Notes: generated by a model not told the origin, from the sequence alone. Numbered from the stretch's first letter, positions 28,245 to 37,674 are shown. The stretch is 64,000 nucleotides of DNA from Ramlibacter sp. WS9 (GCF_003797765.1 NZ_RKMB01000006.1:124001-188000), one strand, 5' to 3'. Translations and numbers: made by a program.

Positions 28245-31105
28245 TGGGCTTCTTCGATCCGCGCTTCGAGCAGACCTTCCTGGATGCGGTTGAAGCGGCT
28301 GTACTCCTGCTGCCAGGCCGAAGGCTGCATCACCTTCATCACCTGCACCGCCGTCACCTTGAACTCGGGGCAGTTGGTGGCCCAGTCGGAGTTGTCGGTG
28401 GTGATCACGTTGGCGCCCGACTCGGGGAAGTGGAAGGTGGTGTAGACCACGCCCGGCTGCACCCGGTCGGTGATGATCGCGCGCAGCACCGTCTCGCCGG
28501 CGCGGCTCTTGATGCCGACCCAGTCACCCTCCTCCACGCCGCGGTCTTCGGCGTCGCTCGGGTGAATCTCCAGCCGGTCTTCGCTGTGCCACTGGTTGTT
28601 CTCGGTGCGGCGGGTCTGCGCGCCCACGTTGTACTGCGACAGGATGCGGCCCGTCGTCAAGATCAGCGGGAACATGCGCGTGACCTTCTCGTCGGTCGGC
28701 ACGTATTGGGTGATGATGAACCGGCCCTTGCCGCGCACGAACTCGCCGATGTGCATGGTGGGCGTGCCGTCCGGCGCCTCGTCGTTGCAGGGCCACTGGA
28801 TGCTGCCCAGCTTGGCCAGCTTGGCGTAGCTCACGCCCTTGAATGTGGGCGTCAGCGCCGCGATCTCGTCCATGATCTCCTCGGCGCTGCGGTAGTTCAT
28901 CGGGTAGCCCAGCGCGTTGGATAGCAGCTGCGTCACTTCCCAGTCGGCGTAGCCGGCCTTGGGCGGCATCACCTTGGTCACGCGCGAGATGCGGCGCTCG
29001 GCGTTGGTGAAGGTGCCGTCCTTCTCCAGGAAGGATGAGCCGGGCAGGAACACGTGGGCGTACTTGGCGGTCTCGTTCAGGAACAGGTCCTGCACCACGA
29101 TGCATTCCATCGCCATCATGGCCTCGGCCACATGCTGCGTGTTCGGGTCGGACTGGACGACGTCCTCGCCTTCGCAGTACAAGCCCTTGAAGCTGCCGGT
29201 GATGGCGGCGTCGAACATGTTGGGGATGCGCAGGCCGGGCTCGGCGCGCAGCGCCACGTTCCAGGCGGCTTCGAAGGCGGAGCGCGCCGTCGTGTCCGAC
29301 ACGTGACGGTAGCCCGGCAACTCGTGCGGGAACGAGCCCATGTCGCAGCTGCCCTGCACGTTGTTCTGGCCGCGCAGAGGGTTCACGCCCACGCCTTCGC
29401 GGCCGACGTTGCCGGTGGCCATGGCCAGGTTGGCGATGCCCATGACCATGGTCGAGCCCTGGCTGTGCTCTGTGACGCCCAGGCCGTAGTAGATGGCGCC
29501 GTTCTTCTTGCCGTCGTGGCCGGTGGCGAACAGGCGTGCGGCGGCGCGCAGATCTGCAGCGGGAACGCCCGTCACCGCTTCCATCGCTTCGGGCGAGTTC
29601 TCCGGACGGGATACGAACTCGCGCCACTCGTTGAACGACTTGGCCTCGCAGCGCTCGGCCACGAAGGCTTCATCGACCAGGCCTTCCGTCACGATGACGT
29701 GCGCCATCGCGCTGATCACCGCCACATTGGTGCCGGGCTTGAGCTTGAGGTGGTGCTCGGCGCGGATGTGCGGCGACTTCACCAGGTCGATGGTGCGCGG
29801 GTCCACCACGATCAGCTTGGCACCGGCGCGCAGGCGCCGCTTCATGCGCGAGGCAAACACCGGATGGCCGTCCGACGGGTTGGCGCCGATCACCATGATC
29901 ACGTCGGACTTCTCGACCGACTTGAAGGTCTGCGTGCCAGCCGACTCGCCCAGCGTCTGCTTCAGGCCGTAGCCGGTGGGTGAGTGGCACACACGGGCGC
30001 AGGTGTCGACGTTGTTGTTGCCGAAGGCCGCGCGCACCAGCTTTTGCACCAGGTAGCCCTCTTCATTCGTGCAGCGCGACGACACCAGGCCGCCGATCGA
30101 ATCCTGGCCGTACTTGGCCTGGATGCGGCGGAACTCCGATGCGGCGTAGTTCACCGCCTCGTCCCAGCTCACTTCCTGCCACGGATCGGTGATCTTCTTG
30201 CGGATCATGGGCTTCACCATGCGGTCCTTGTGCGTCGCATAGCCCCAGGCAAAGCGGCCCTTCACGCAGGAGTGGCCCTCGTTGGCCTTGCCGTCTTTCC
30301 ACGGCACCATGCGCACCACTTCATTGCCTTTCATCTCCGCCTTGAAGCCGCAGCCCACGCCGCAGTAGGCGCAGGTGGTGATGACGCTGTGCTCGGCTTG
30401 GCCCAGCCAGATCACCGATTTCTCCTGCAGTGTGGCCGTGGGACAGGCCTGCACGCAGGCACCGCAGCTCACGCACTCTGACTCCATGAACGGCTGGTCC
30501 TGGCCCGGCGACACGCGCGAGTCGAAGCCGCGTCCGCTGATCGTCAGCGCGAAGGTGCCCTGCGTCTCCTCGCAAGCCCGCACGCAGCGATTGCAGACGA
30601 TGCACTTGCTCGGGTCGTAGGTGAAGTACGGGTTGGACTCGTCCTTCTTGGCATGAAGGTGGTTGGCGCCGTCGTAGCCGTAGCGCACGTTGCGCAGGCC
30701 CGTCACTCCCGCCATGTCCTGCAGCTCGCAGTCGCCGTTGGCCGCGCAGGTCAGGCAGTCCAGCGGGTGGTCGGAGATGTACAGCTCCATCATGCCCTTG
30801 CGCAGCTCCTGCAGCTTCGGGCTTTGCGTGCGCACCTTCATGCCGGCTTCGGCGGGCGTGGTGCAGGAGGCCGGGTAGCCGCGGCGGCCGTCGATCTCGA
30901 CCAGGCACAGGCGGCAGGAGCCGAAGGGCTCCAGGCTGTCGGTCGCGCAGAGCTTCGGCACCTGCACGCCGGCATCCACCGCCGCGCGCATGAGCGACGT
31001 GCCCTTGGGCACCGTGACCTGCATGCCGTCGATGTCGAGGGTGACCTCTTCTTCGTTCTCGCGGCGGGGCGTGCCGTAGTCGATGTCGTGGGAATGTTCG
31101 AGCAT
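28241..31105 (-). CDS. fdsA: NAD-dependent formate dehydrogenase alpha subunit FdsA
   Basis: A 954-residue molybdenum/tungsten oxidoreductase. An N-terminal [2Fe-2S] region (GSCRLCLVEIDG), a CLTCAANGDCELQ cluster site and two [4Fe-4S] ferredoxin motifs (CIVCNRCVRACEETQ, CVSCGACVQACP) precede the catalytic part. That part has its own cluster (TTCAYCGVGCGF) and the active-site CysHis pair in CARVCHSPT. The cysteine ligates the metal and the histidine helps oxidise formate to CO2. It forms the core of the FdsGBA complex passing electrons to NAD. Confidence 0.96.
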   Translation of the reverse strand: MLEHSHDIDYGTPRRENEEEVTLDIDGMQVTVPKGTSLMRAAVDAGVQVPKLCATDSLEPFGSCRLCLVEIDGRRGYPASCTTPAEAGMKVRTQSPKLQELRKGMMELYISDHPLDCLTCAANGDCELQDMAGVTGLRNVRYGYDGANHLHAKKDESNPYFTYDPSKCIVCNRCVRACEETQGTFALTISGRGFDSRVSPGQDQPFMESECVSCGACVQACPTATLQEKSVIWLGQAEHSVITTCAYCGVGCGFKAEMKGNEVVRMVPWKDGKANEGHSCVKGRFAWGYATHKDRMVKPMIRKKITDPWQEVSWDEAVNYAASEFRRIQAKYGQDSIGGLVSSRCTNEEGYLVQKLVRAAFGNNNVDTCARVCHSPTGYGLKQTLGESAGTQTFKSVEKSDVIMVIGANPSDGHPVFASRMKRRLRAGAKLIVVDPRTIDLVKSPHIRAEHHLKLKPGTNVAVISAMAHVIVTEGLVDEAFVAERCEAKSFNEWREFVSRPENSPEAMEAVTGVPAADLRAAARLFATGHDGKKNGAIYYGLGVTEHSQGSTMVMGIANLAMATGNVGREGVGVNPLRGQNNVQGSCDMGSFPHELPGYRHVSDTTARSAFEAAWNVALRAEPGLRIPNMFDAAITGSFKGLYCEGEDVVQSDPNTQHVAEAMMAMECIVVQDLFLNETAKYAHVFLPGSSFLEKDGTFTNAERRISRVTKVMPPKAGYADWEVTQLLSNALGYPMNYRSAEEIMDEIAALTPTFKGVSYAKLAKLGSIQWPCNDEAPDGTPTMHIGEFVRGKGRFIITQYVPTDEKVTRMFPLILTTGRILSQYNVGAQTRRTENNQWHSEDRLEIHPSDAEDRGVEEGDWVGIKSRAGETVLRAIITDRVQPGVVYTTFHFPESGANVITTDNSDWATNCPEFKVTAVQVMKVMQPSAWQQEYSRFNRIQEGLLEARIEEAQ

Positions 31106-31117
31106 GGGGTTTCCTTC

Positions 31118-32680
31118 TTATGCCGCTTCGCGATCGGGTTGGGCCAGGCCGAAGTCCTGCGGGTAGTGGTTCAGCGCGGAGAGCACCGGGTAAGGCGTCA
31201 TGCCGCCCATGGCGCAGAGGGACCCGTTCAACATCGTGTCGCACAGGTCGCGCAGCAGGATCACCTGCTCGTGCCGGTTCTTGTTGGCGCTGATCTTGTC
31301 GATGACCTCGACGCCACGCGTGGAGCCAATGCGGCAGGGCGTGCACTTGCCGCAGGATTCGATCGCGCAGAACTCCATGGCATAGCGCGCCAGCTTCGAC
31401 AGGTCGGCCGTGTCGTCATGCACCACCAGCCCGCCGTGGCCCACCACCGCGCCGACGGCCGCATAAGCTTCGTAGTCCAGCGGAATGTCCCACTGCGATT
31501 CGGGCAGATAGGCGCCCAGCGGCCCACCGACCTGCACCGTCTTGATCGGCCGGCCGGTGGCGGAGCCGCCACCGAAGTCGTACAGCAGTTCGCGCAGCGT
31601 CAAACCGAAGGCTTTCTCCACCAGCCCGCCCTGCTTGATGTTGCCGGCCAGCTGGAAAGGCAGCGTGCCGCGCGAGCGGCCCATGCCGTAGTTCTTGTAG
31701 AAGTCGGCGCCGCGCGAAAGGATGATCGGCACGGTCGCCAGCGTGATCACGTTGTTGACGACCGTTGGCTGGCCGAACAGGCCCTCGATGGCCGGCACCG
31801 GCGGCTTGGCGCGCACGATGCCGCGCCGGCCTTCCAGGCTTTCCAGCAGCGCCGTCTCTTCGCCGCAGACATAAGAGCCGGCGCCCTTGCGCACTTCCAG
31901 CGAGAAGCGGTGGCCCGATCCGAGGATGTTCGCGCCCAGGAAGCCCGCCGCTTCGGCCCGCGCGATCGCATCGTTCAACACCGCGATCGCATGCGGATAT
32001 TCGGAGCGCACGTAGATGTAGCCCTGCGTCGCGCCAGTGGCGATGGCCGCGATGGTCAGGCCCTCGATCAGCATGAAGGGGTCGCCCTCCATCGTCATGC
32101 GGTCGGAGAAGGTGCCGGAGTCGCCCTCGTCGGCGTTGCAAACGATGTACTTCTGTGATGCCGGCGTGTTCAGCACGGTCTTCCATTTGATCGCCGCCGG
32201 GAAGGCAGCGCCGCCCCGGCCGCGCAGGCCCGCGTCGAACACCTGCTGCACGATGTCGGCCGGCGCGAGCGTCAGCGCGCGGCGCAGACCGGCGAAACCT
32301 TCGTGCGCCTCGTAGTCGGCCAGCGACAGCGGATCGGTGACGCCCATGCGCGCGAAGGTCAGCCGCTCCTGCTTCTTCAGGTAGGGGATTTCTTCGGTCA
32401 AGCCCAGGTGCAGCGCATGCGCGCCGCCCTGCAGGAACCCCGCATCGAACAGACCCGCCACGTCATCCGGCGTCACCGGCCCGTAGGCCACGCGGCCACG
32501 CGGCGTGGCGACTTCCACCAGCGGCTCCAGCCAGAACATGCCGCGCGTGCCATTGCGCACGAGATCGACGGCGATGCCACGCTGCGCGGCCTGCGACGCG
32601 ATTTTGCGCGCGACGCGGTCCGCGCCGGCAGCCAGCGCGGCCGAATCACGCGGCACGTAAACGGCGATGGTGTCGCTCAT
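31118..32680 (-). CDS. fdsB: NAD-dependent formate dehydrogenase beta subunit FdsB
   Basis: A 520-residue flavoprotein related to NuoF/HoxF. The NAD/FMN site includes GRGGAAFPAAIKWKTV, and the C-terminal [4Fe-4S] cluster is bound by ESCGKCTPCRIGSTRG plus a later cysteine. The first 110 residues form the extra thioredoxin-like portion found in FdsB. It overlaps fdsG by 4 bp and lies 12 bp upstream of fdsA. It transfers electrons from the FdsA clusters to NAD+. Confidence 0.96.
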   Translation of the reverse strand: MSDTIAVYVPRDSAALAAGADRVARKIASQAAQRGIAVDLVRNGTRGMFWLEPLVEVATPRGRVAYGPVTPDDVAGLFDAGFLQGGAHALHLGLTEEIPYLKKQERLTFARMGVTDPLSLADYEAHEGFAGLRRALTLAPADIVQQVFDAGLRGRGGAAFPAAIKWKTVLNTPASQKYIVCNADEGDSGTFSDRMTMEGDPFMLIEGLTIAAIATGATQGYIYVRSEYPHAIAVLNDAIARAEAAGFLGANILGSGHRFSLEVRKGAGSYVCGEETALLESLEGRRGIVRAKPPVPAIEGLFGQPTVVNNVITLATVPIILSRGADFYKNYGMGRSRGTLPFQLAGNIKQGGLVEKAFGLTLRELLYDFGGGSATGRPIKTVQVGGPLGAYLPESQWDIPLDYEAYAAVGAVVGHGGLVVHDDTADLSKLARYAMEFCAIESCGKCTPCRIGSTRGVEVIDKISANKNRHEQVILLRDLCDTMLNGSLCAMGGMTPYPVLSALNHYPQDFGLAQPDREAA

Positions 32681-33144
32681 GCCGCGCTCCTCGCAACGGC
32701 AACCAGTTCGTCGAAAGCCTGCGGCGTCACCCGCGCATGCAACTCATCGTCCATCAGCAGCGCCGGCGAAGAGGCGCACAGGCCCAGGCAATAGGCCGGC
32801 TCCAGCGTGAATTCGCCGTCGCGCGAATGCCCGTGCAGTTCGCACCCCAGGTGCTTGCGAGCATGGGCGACCAGCGCATCCGCGCCCATCGCCTGGCAGG
32901 CCTCGGCACGGCAGATGTGGATGACGTGCCGCGCCGCCGGCGTGGCGCGGAAGTGGTGGTAGTAGCTGATGACGCCATGCACTTCGGCGCGCGACAGGTT
33001 GAATTCATCGGCGATGGCCGGCACCGCATCGGCCGGCACATGGCCCAGCGCGTCCTGGATGCCGTGCAGCGCGGGCAGCAGGCCGCCCGGCACGTCCTTG
33101 TGGGCGGCGGCGATGCCGCGTGCGGTTGCTATGGCAATGTTCAT
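32677..33144 (-). CDS. fdsG: NAD-dependent formate dehydrogenase gamma subunit FdsG
   Basis: A 155-residue NuoE-like subunit. The [2Fe-2S] ligands are two pairs of cysteines in HICRAEACQAMG and AYCLGLCASSP. I choose the ATG at 33144 (MNIAIATARG), since the longer frame runs into the divergent promoter. It is the first gene of the operon fdsG-fdsB-fdsA-fdhD-fdsD. Confidence 0.94.
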   Translation of the reverse strand: MNIAIATARGIAAAHKDVPGGLLPALHGIQDALGHVPADAVPAIADEFNLSRAEVHGVISYYHHFRATPAARHVIHICRAEACQAMGADALVAHARKHLGCELHGHSRDGEFTLEPAYCLGLCASSPALLMDDELHARVTPQAFDELVAVARSAA

Positions 33145-33148
33145 GGCG

Positions 33149-33254
33149 AATAGGCTTTCAATGGCATAAGGCCTCGGCGGGGTTGCGGCCAGTGTATTGA
33201 CCGATAGAATCCGCCGCAATATGATCCGATTGGCCTGCTTAATAGGCTTTCAAT
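33149..33254. promoter_or_regulatory. fds/regulator divergent promoter with a perfect 14-bp direct repeat
   Basis: AATAGGCTTTCAAT occurs at 33149-33162, just upstream of the fdsG start, and at 33241-33254, just upstream of the divergent regulator gene. The copies are 92 bp apart in the same orientation. Their position suggests binding sites for one regulator at both promoters, possibly with looping. Confidence 0.65.
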
Positions 33255-33270
33255 CTCCTATATAGATCCG

Positions 33271-34371
33271 ATGCACGAAGTCGCCATCAAGCCCCAATGG
33301 ACGATCCGGCAGGCCGGCGGCCCTACGCTGGCGCCGCGCGTCATCGAGTTGCTGGTCGGGGTGCATGAGCAAGGCAGCCTGGCCAGCGCCTGCCAGGTGC
33401 TGGGCGTTTCATACCGCCACGCCTGGGAGCTGGTCCGCCAGGGCGAAGCCCTGTTCGGGAAGCCGTTGGTGCTGATGGAACGCGGCAAGGGCTCGACCCT
33501 CACCTCCCTCGGAGAAAAGCTGGTCTGGGCCGACCGCCGCGTGACAGCGCGCCTGTCGCCGCTGCTGGATTCGCTGGCCTCCGAACTCGGCGCCGAGATC
33601 GGCAAACTGCTGTCGCCCATGCCCGAGCTGCTGCGCATCCATGCCAGCCACGGCTTCGCGATCGAGACGCTGCACGGCTTCCTGGGCGCCGCGAGCGTGC
33701 CCAACGACCTGAAGTACTGCGGCAGCTTGGAGGCGCTGGAGTCGCTGCGCAACGCGGGCTGCGACGTGGCCGGCTTCCATGTGCCGCTCGGCGAATTCGA
33801 GGCGCAGGCCATCGCCCACTACCGGCCCTGGCTGGACGCGCGCTCGCAGAAGATCATCCACGTGGCATCGCGCCACCAGGGCCTGATGGTGGCGCCGGGC
33901 AACCCCAAGAAGATCTACTCGCTACGCGACCTCAAGCGGCCCGGCGTGCGCTTCATCAACCGGCAGGCCGGCTCTGGCACTCGCTTCCTGCTGGACATGC
34001 TGCTGCAAAAGGAGCGCATCGCACCAGCCGACATCAAGGGCTACGAGCAGTGCGAGTTCACCCACGCGGCGGTGGCCGCCTTCGTTGCCAGCGGCATGGC
34101 CGATGCGGGCTACGGCGTGGAGACCCCGGCGCGCCGCTTCAAGCTGGGCTTCATCCCCGGCCCGACGGAACGCTACTTCCTGCTGTGCGACGACCGCTCG
34201 CTGGCCGCGCCCGTGGTGCAGCAGATGCTGGAGCTGCTGCGCGGCGACGCGTTCAAGCAGGCCGTGGACAAGCTGCCGGGTTACGAGGCCGACGACTGCG
34301 GCCGCGTGGCCGACCTCGCCGATGTCTTTCCGGCGCTGCGCGGTGCCGTTACCGCCAAGCGCCGGCGCTGA
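33271..34371 (+). CDS. HTH regulator with substrate-binding-like domain (formate dehydrogenase-linked), copy 1
   Basis: A 366-residue protein with a ModE/LysR-like winged HTH in residues 18-85 (LASACQVLGVSYRHAWELVRQGE). A periplasmic-binding-protein-like sensor domain of the PF12727 type follows (GCDVAGFHVPLG, RFINRQAGSGTRFLLDMLL, GMADAGYGVET). No signal peptide is present, so it is a cytoplasmic one-component regulator. It is divergent from fdsG and followed 2 bp later by a paralogue. It probably controls the fds operon; the effector may be formate or a metal-cofactor signal, which is inference. Confidence 0.85.
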   Translation: MHEVAIKPQWTIRQAGGPTLAPRVIELLVGVHEQGSLASACQVLGVSYRHAWELVRQGEALFGKPLVLMERGKGSTLTSLGEKLVWADRRVTARLSPLLDSLASELGAEIGKLLSPMPELLRIHASHGFAIETLHGFLGAASVPNDLKYCGSLEALESLRNAGCDVAGFHVPLGEFEAQAIAHYRPWLDARSQKIIHVASRHQGLMVAPGNPKKIYSLRDLKRPGVRFINRQAGSGTRFLLDMLLQKERIAPADIKGYEQCEFTHAAVAAFVASGMADAGYGVETPARRFKLGFIPGPTERYFLLCDDRSLAAPVVQQMLELLRGDAFKQAVDKLPGYEADDCGRVADLADVFPALRGAVTAKRRR

Positions 34372-34373
34372 CC

Positions 34374-35459
34374 ATGCACAAGATCGAGCTGTCCTATTCC
34401 CTGGCCGCCCGCCGCGACCGCGATGGCGCCATCCGCAATCCGCTGATGGACTTGCTGCACGCGGTCCGCGAACATGGCTCGATCTCAGCCGCCGCCAAAG
34501 GGCTGGGCCTCTCGTACCGCCACGTGTGGGGCGAGCTCAAGCGTTGGGAAACCGAGCTGGGCCACGCCCTCATCATTTGGGAGAAGGGCCAGCCGGCGCG
34601 CCTCTCGGAGTTCGGCGACAAGCTGCTCTGGGCGGAGCGCCAGGCGCAGGCGCGCCTCGCGCCGCAAATCGAGGCCCTGCATGCCGACCTGGAACGCGTG
34701 TTCGCGGTGGCCTTCGACGATGGGGCCCACGTGCTGGAACTGTTTGCCAGCCACGACGACGCGCTCGCCGCGTTGCGTGAACATGCTGCGGCCAGCGCGC
34801 GGCTGCACCTGGACGTGCGCTTTTGCGGCAGCGTCGACGCGATCAGCGCGCTCAACGAGGGCCGCTGCGAGGTGGCCGGCTTCCATGTGCCGCGGCTCCC
34901 CGGCTGCGGCGCGTTCGCACGCCAGACCTACCGCCCGCTGCTACAGCCGGGCCGGCACAAGATCATCGGTTTCGCGCAGCGCACGCAAGGGCTGATCGTC
35001 GCGGCGGGCAACCCGCATGGCCTGCGGTCGCTCGCGGACCTGCAGCGCACGGGCGCACGCTTCGTCAATCGTGCCCTGGGCACCGGCACGCGCGTGCTGC
35101 TGCAGGAGTTGCTGGGCCAAGGCGGCATCGCCGCGTCGGCAATCAACGGATACGAGAACACCGAGCCGTCGCATGCCGCCGTCGCGCAGGCCGTCGCTTC
35201 GGGCGCCGCCGATGCCGGCCTGGGCATCGAAGCCGCGGCGCGCTCACGCGGGCTGGGCTTCGTGCCGCTGCTGGACGAAGACTACTACCTGGTCTGCTTG
35301 AAGGCGGCGCTGAACCAGCCTTCCGTCCAGGCACTGCTCGAGGTGTTGCGCAGCGCCGCATGGCAGCAGCAACTGGCCGCCCTGCCCGGCTACGTGCCCG
35401 AATGCAGCGGAGAAGTCCTCAGCCTGAAAGCACGGCTGCCTTGGTGGGACTTTTCATAA
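34374..35459 (+). CDS. HTH regulator with substrate-binding-like domain, copy 2
   Basis: A 361-residue paralogue of the preceding gene with the same HTH (ISAAAKGLGLSYRHVWGELKRWE) and sensor segments (RCEVAGFHVPRL, RFVNRALGTGTRVLLQELL, GAADAGLGIEA). The start is the ATG at 34374, 2 bp after the upstream stop. Sequence divergence between the copies is large, so the duplication is old and the two may recognise different effectors. Its stop overlaps the convergent EgtB-like gene by 6 bp. Confidence 0.85.
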   Translation: MHKIELSYSLAARRDRDGAIRNPLMDLLHAVREHGSISAAAKGLGLSYRHVWGELKRWETELGHALIIWEKGQPARLSEFGDKLLWAERQAQARLAPQIEALHADLERVFAVAFDDGAHVLELFASHDDALAALREHAAASARLHLDVRFCGSVDAISALNEGRCEVAGFHVPRLPGCGAFARQTYRPLLQPGRHKIIGFAQRTQGLIVAAGNPHGLRSLADLQRTGARFVNRALGTGTRVLLQELLGQGGIAASAINGYENTEPSHAAVAQAVASGAADAGLGIEAAARSRGLGFVPLLDEDYYLVCLKAALNQPSVQALLEVLRSAAWQQQLAALPGYVPECSGEVLSLKARLPWWDFS

Positions 35460-36722
35460 CGCGCAGGTCCGGAAGCCCGAGAACCCACTGTCGTTGTCCG
35501 GCAGCGCGAAGCTCCGAAACTTCGGGTGCTTCATCCGCGAGCGCGCCGCGAACGAAGCGCCGCGCTGGACGCGGGCGCGGCCGAAATACGTTTGCGCTTC
35601 CAGGTCGGTGTGCAAGGCCCAGGCATCGGGTGCGAAGCCCAGCCACGGCCGCAGCGTGCTGGCCGTCCACTCGCGCACGTCTCCCCAGCGAAAGCCCCGG
35701 CGGCCCGCCGTTTGAACGGCCATGTCCCATTCCACCTCGGTCGCCAGGCGCCGGCCGGCCCAGCGCGCCCAGGCATCCGCTTCCCACCAGCTCACATGCA
35801 TCGCACTCTGGGTGCCAGACATGCGCGCGCCCTTGCCGAAGTGCGTCTGCATGACGGCGCCGCTGGCCACGCCGATCTGCTCCACATAGCGCGGCCCGCG
35901 GCGGCCTTCCTGCGCCGCCTCCTTCTCGAGCCAGGCCCATCCCTGCGGTAACCACAGTTCGGGCCGGTCGTAGCCGCCGTCGTCAACGAACTCCACGTAC
36001 TGGGCCCAGTTGACCGGCTGCGCGTCGATCTCGAATTCGGGCACCTCGACTTCATGCGCCCACTTCTCGACGTCGAAGACGAAGCCGCCCGGCTGCGACC
36101 CAAGCATCCAGCGCGCCGCGGGCACGAGGATCGGGTCGCGTGCGGCAACGCCCACGGGCAGTGCGAGCTTGAGCGGCACGCCCAGCGCCTGCGCCAGCAT
36201 CACGAACTGTTCGCAGCGCAAGTCTTCGTGGAACAGCGCCACGCGGAAAAAATGCAACGCCTCGTCCTCGTCCGGCGCTTTTTCCAGCATCTCCAAGGTG
36301 CTCTCAAGCGTCTCCAGAAGGTAGGCGCGAATGGCCTCGCCGTTGGGCAAGCCCCGTCCCTGGCGCATTTCGGGCGCGGCCAGCGCAGGATTGAACCAGC
36401 GGTCGGCCATGGGCTCGATCGACGCCAGCCGCACCCCGTCGGCGGGGCAGGCCGGACCCAGGGCCCGCTGCGGGTTGCGGCCGATCCAGTATTCGGCCAG
36501 CCAGCCGATGTGGCCGGCCAGCCACAGAGGCGAATCCAGCCCGGGCCGAGACCCGGCGCCGCCGCCCTGTTCGAAGTGCGACAGCAGGTGCAGGCTGTGG
36601 TTTCGCGCGTCCATCAAGGCCAGCGACAGCAGTTCCCGCCCGCCCCGGCGCCCCATGACCGGATCGTCGATGGAGGCGGGAACCGAGACCGGGGTGAGCG
36701 AGGGCATGGGCCCATTATTCAC
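35454..36722 (-). CDS. EgtB/SenA-like nonheme-iron sulfoxide/selenoxide synthase family protein
   Basis: A 422-residue protein with an N-terminal DinB_2-like domain and a C-terminal formylglycine-generating-enzyme-type domain (MHVSWWEADAWARWAGRRL to RGASFAARSRMKHPKFR), the architecture of EgtB and of the selenoneine enzyme SenA. The iron-binding HxxxHxE motif reads His165-EDL-Arg169-C-Glu171, so the second histidine is replaced by arginine. No egtD, senB or senC gene is nearby. It could be a divergent family member with altered metal binding rather than a true ergothioneine or selenoneine synthase. Confidence 0.75.
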   Translation of the reverse strand: MNNGPMPSLTPVSVPASIDDPVMGRRGGRELLSLALMDARNHSLHLLSHFEQGGGAGSRPGLDSPLWLAGHIGWLAEYWIGRNPQRALGPACPADGVRLASIEPMADRWFNPALAAPEMRQGRGLPNGEAIRAYLLETLESTLEMLEKAPDEDEALHFFRVALFHEDLRCEQFVMLAQALGVPLKLALPVGVAARDPILVPAARWMLGSQPGGFVFDVEKWAHEVEVPEFEIDAQPVNWAQYVEFVDDGGYDRPELWLPQGWAWLEKEAAQEGRRGPRYVEQIGVASGAVMQTHFGKGARMSGTQSAMHVSWWEADAWARWAGRRLATEVEWDMAVQTAGRRGFRWGDVREWTASTLRPWLGFAPDAWALHTDLEAQTYFGRARVQRGASFAARSRMKHPKFRSFALPDNDSGFSGFRTCAL

Positions 36723-36737
36723 CCAGCAGGCCCTCTA

Positions 36738-37002
36738 GGGCCTGTTAACGCCATTTCCAGGGGCGCGAAGGGGTCGCATCGGGCGCCAATCAAGGCGCAC
36801 GGTGCAGCCCGCACTCGCGTGCGGGCCAGCCGGGCAACGCCGAGTGGCGCCCGATGCGGCCCCTTCCCTTCGGGTTGCGACTCCAAGGGGCCATCCGCGG
36901 CGTTGCAAGTCCTTGCTGGGGTTGACCCCAGCCGCGGCCTCACGCCTTGCGCCTGGCCCCTTGGAGTCGCAACGCGCCCCTGGAAATGGCGTCAACAGGC
37001 CC
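36738..37002. mobile_element. 265-bp MITE-like element with 30/31-bp inverted ends
   Basis: Left end 36737-36767 and right end 36973-37003 are inverted complements matching at 30 of 31 positions, starting GGGCCTGTTAACGCC and ending GTCAACAGGCCC. The element is flanked by TA on both sides. Inside are two further perfect inverted repeats, 13 bp (36776-36788 / 36845-36857) and 20 bp (36874-36893 / 36954-36973), plus small hairpins. No coding frame is credible. It fits a non-autonomous miniature inverted-repeat element moved by a TA-targeting transposase elsewhere. Confidence 0.8.
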
Positions 37003-37134
37003 TAGGCTTGGATGAGCAACGGGTTTAACATCGTCAGGCTTCTCTCAGCGCCGCCCAAAACTATAGACGTAATATCGCGGTGGCCCTCAGGCGCCTCGGC
37101 ACTTTCGAATTAACAGACTTCCCGGAGACTCGCC

Positions 37135-37674
37135 GTGTCATTACTACTGAAACTTGCATTGGGCATCGACTGGCTCAACGACCGCATCGGCAAGCTCGCC
37201 GCCTGGTGCGTCCTGCTCGCCGCCGTGATCTGCGCGGGCACGGCCTTCGTGCGCTACGGACTGAACATGGGCTCCAACGGCTGGCTCGAGATCCAGTGGT
37301 ACCTGTTCGCCGTGATCGTGATGCTGGGCGCGCCCTACGTGCTGGAAAAGAACGAGCACGTCCGCGTCGACCTGATCTACGGCAAGCTCAAGGGCAACGG
37401 CCCGGTCTACGTCGACCTGTTCGGCCTGCTGATCTTCCTGCTGCCGGTGATCGGCCTGCTGGCCTGGCTGTCGTGGCCGTATTTCTACAAGGTCTACTCC
37501 ACCAACGAGATGTCCAACAACGCCGGCGGCCTGATCCGCTGGCCCGTGGTGCTGACCATGCCGCTGGGCTTTGCGCTGTTGTGGCTACAGGGCTGGGCTG
37601 AAGTGATCAAGCGCGTGGCGTACCTGCAAGGCAAGTTCGCCATGGACACGCATTACGAAAAGCCGATCCAGTAA
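37135..37674 (+). CDS. TRAP transporter small permease DctQ (orphan set)
   Basis: A 179-residue DctQ-type membrane protein with a GTG start at 37135 preceded by GGAG. Four helices and LEIQWYLFAVIVMLGAPYVL are typical. It is unlike the two DctQ proteins near the oxoprolinase locus and belongs with the larger DctM 34 bp downstream. No dctP is adjacent; the likely partners are the two receptors at 51723-54064. Confidence 0.92.
   Translation: MSLLLKLALGIDWLNDRIGKLAAWCVLLAAVICAGTAFVRYGLNMGSNGWLEIQWYLFAVIVMLGAPYVLEKNEHVRVDLIYGKLKGNGPVYVDLFGLLIFLLPVIGLLAWLSWPYFYKVYSTNEMSNNAGGLIRWPVVLTMPLGFALLWLQGWAEVIKRVAYLQGKFAMDTHYEKPIQ

Noticed and set aside
35454..36722. Complete ergothioneine or selenoneine pathway
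   Set aside because: No EgtD, SenB or SenC gene is present in the flanks and a metal ligand is altered.
36737..37003. CRISPR-like or tRNA-like structure
   Set aside because: The inverted repeats are nested arms of one element, not spaced direct repeats, and no tRNA cloverleaf can be drawn.
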